From Betaproteobacteria bacterium (GTDB lineage: Bacteria; Pseudomonadota; Gammaproteobacteria; Burkholderiales; Rhodocyclaceae), in assembly GCA_028065725.1 (NCBI GenBank), contig JAPTVL010000268.1, forward strand, positions 124,001-188,000: DNA of 64,000 nucleotides. Direction: 5' to 3'. Position 1 is the first letter of the stretch. The number at the start of each line of letters is the position of its first letter. The notes under the pieces were generated by a model. The model saw only the letters and a program-made list of their open reading frames with translations, had not been told where the DNA came from and made no database searches. Of this stretch, positions 62,947-64,000 are shown one piece after another. Position numbers and translations under genes: made by a program.

Positions 62947-63456
62947 ATGGACAAGGCAAAAGACATCAAGCTGGTCATCCTCGACGTCGATGGCGTCATG
63001 ACCGACGGTCGCATCGTGATCGACGACAACGGCGTCGAGTCGCGCAACTTCGACATCAAGGACGGCATGGGCGTCGTGGTACTGATGATGAGCGGCGTCG
63101 AAGTGGCGATCATCACCTCGAAGAAATCCGGCGCCGTGCGCCATCGCGCCGAGGAGCTGAAGATCAAGCGCTTCCACGAAGGCATCAAGAAGAAGACCGA
63201 GCCCTACGAGGAAATGCTCAAGGAGATGGGCATCACCGATGCCCAGGTGGCCTACGTCGGCGACGACCTGGTGGACCTGTCGATGATGAAGCGCGTCGGC
63301 CTGCCGATCGCGGTGGGCGATGCCGTCGAGGACGTCAAGAAACACGCGGCCTATGTCACCAAGGCGCGCGGCGGCTACGGCGCGGTACGCGAAGTGGCCG
63401 AGATGATTCTGAAGGCGCAGGACAAGTGGGAAAAGATTCTGTCGAAAATCAGTTGA
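62947..63456 (+). CDS. ppcD: Phenylphosphate carboxylase delta subunit, HAD phosphatase (PpcD)
   Basis: A 169-residue HAD protein like KDO-8-phosphate phosphatase (KdsC type, no cap). Motif I is LVILDVDGVMTDG with Asp13 and Asp15; motif IV is YVGDDLVDLSMMKRVGLP. In the carboxylase complex this subunit is thought to handle the phosphoryl group of phenylphosphate. It lies nine bases after ppcB. Confidence 0.87.
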   Translation: MDKAKDIKLVILDVDGVMTDGRIVIDDNGVESRNFDIKDGMGVVVLMMSGVEVAIITSKKSGAVRHRAEELKIKRFHEGIKKKTEPYEEMLKEMGITDAQVAYVGDDLVDLSMMKRVGLPIAVGDAVEDVKKHAAYVTKARGGYGAVREVAEMILKAQDKWEKILSKIS

Positions 63457-63488
63457 AGCGAAGCCCCTAACCGAATCGGGAGTCAGAC

Positions 63489-64000
63489 GTGTCAAAAATT
63501 TCAGCACCGAGAAGCAACCGCGAGTTCATCGAAGCCTGCGTCAAGGCCGGCGACGCCGTGCGCATCAAGCAGGAAGTCGATTGGGAGAACGAGGCCGGCG
63601 CCATCGTGCGCCGCGCCTGCGAACTGGGCGCCGCCGCGCCTTTCATGGAAAAGATCAAGGACTATCCGGGCTTTTCCTACTTCGGCGCGCCACTGTCTAC
63701 CTACCGCCGCATGGCGATCTCGCTGGGCATGGACCCCGCATCGACCCTGCCGGAGATCGGCAAGGAGTACCTGAAGCGCACCAACAGCGAACCGATTGCG
63801 CCGGTGGTGATCGACCGCAAGGACGCGCCCTGCAAGGAGAACATCCTGATGGGCGCCGATGTCGATCTGTGCAAGCTGCCGGTGCCGCTGGTGCACGACG
63901 GCGACGGCGGCCGTTATGTCGGCACCTGGCACGCGGTAGTGACCAAGCACCCGGTGCGCGGCGACGTGAATTGGGGCATGTACCGGCAGATGATGTTCGA
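63489..64000 (+). CDS. ppcA: Phenylphosphate carboxylase, UbiD-family subunit (probable alpha, PpcA), cut by window edge
   Basis: The first 170 codons of a second UbiD-family protein. Start is GTG 63489 (MSKISAPRSNREFIEACVKAGDAVRI) with GGGAG six bases before it. AGAIVRRACELGAAAPFMEKIKDYPGF and VGTWHAVVTKHPVRGDVNWGMYRQMM (pieces) fit the family. The sequence runs off the right edge in frame. Genes for the small gamma subunit and UbiX are expected beyond. Confidence 0.87.
   Translation, partial: MSKISAPRSNREFIEACVKAGDAVRIKQEVDWENEAGAIVRRACELGAAAPFMEKIKDYPGFSYFGAPLSTYRRMAISLGMDPASTLPEIGKEYLKRTNSEPIAPVVIDRKDAPCKENILMGADVDLCKLPVPLVHDGDGGRYVGTWHAVVTKHPVRGDVNWGMYRQMMF

Overview
The window is about 64 kb of GC-rich (roughly two thirds G+C), densely coding DNA with a typical betaproteobacterial gene content. 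Layout such as dapC-dapD-pilU-dapE-prmB, an MlaE with a fused STAS domain, and a complete anaerobic phenol module (ppsABC-ppcBDA under a sigma-54 activator) points to a denitrifying or otherwise anaerobic aromatic degrader of the Rhodocyclales/Sterolibacteriaceae type. The genus cannot be fixed from the sequence alone. No rRNA, CRISPR array, complete transposon or prophage is visible. One tRNA-Asn is present.

Region by region. 0-2.1 kb: lysR, an HpcH/HpaI aldolase and a truncated semialdehyde dehydrogenase, which could finish a meta-cleavage pathway (pyruvate plus succinate semialdehyde, then succinate). 2.2-4.1 kb: dsbA-dsbB and a membrane methyltransferase-like protein. 4.1-8.7 kb: a five-gene branched-chain amino acid/aromatic type ABC importer (livGFKHM order). 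8.9-13.4 kb: a small exported protein, then an ACP-AMP ligase-PlsC fusion translationally coupled to an MFS transporter, resembling a rearranged lplT-aas pair. 13.4-14.3 kb: a low-GC islet with one orphan gene. 14.3-22.8 kb: an Mla-type lipid transport operon (mlaE-mlaF-mlaD-lipoprotein) running into acyl-CoA synthetase, penicillin acylase-family and enoyl-CoA hydratase-like genes. 22.8-26.5 kb: divergent ppx and ppk. 26.5-29.4 kb: rluC-HAD phosphatase-Rieske-sppA, each overlapping the next. 29.4-36.8 kb: rne with a long leader, a tyrosine phosphatase, uvrB, an aromatic/aspartate aminotransferase and tRNA-Asn. 36.8-39.6 kb: small proteins. 39.8-45.4 kb: ravA-viaA-DUF364 and selO. 45.6-48.8 kb: arginase, yaeQ, a deoxyribosyltransferase-like gene, ankyrin protein and dienelactone hydrolase. 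48.9-55.1 kb: lysine/DAP genes with a pilus ATPase, prmB and a ProQ-like protein. 55.2-64 kb: the phenol module.

The phenol module is the metabolic centrepiece. A XylR/DmpR-type activator (pdeR-like) is read leftward. In the 425-bp gap to ppsA lie two DmpR-like upstream activating sequences and a GG-N10-GC sigma-54 promoter. PpsA-PpsB-PpsC convert phenol to phenylphosphate, and the UbiD-family PpcB/PpcA with the HAD subunit PpcD carboxylate it to 4-hydroxybenzoate. The window ends inside ppcA.

The most unexpected signal is a 25-bp dispersed repeat: GCCGT, two free bases, then CGCCAGCGCCGACTCTTG. It occurs at least twelve times across the window, ten of them on the + strand. It lies between genes, twice directly against a stop codon, and inside genes in several reading frames. 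I know of no described element with this sequence.
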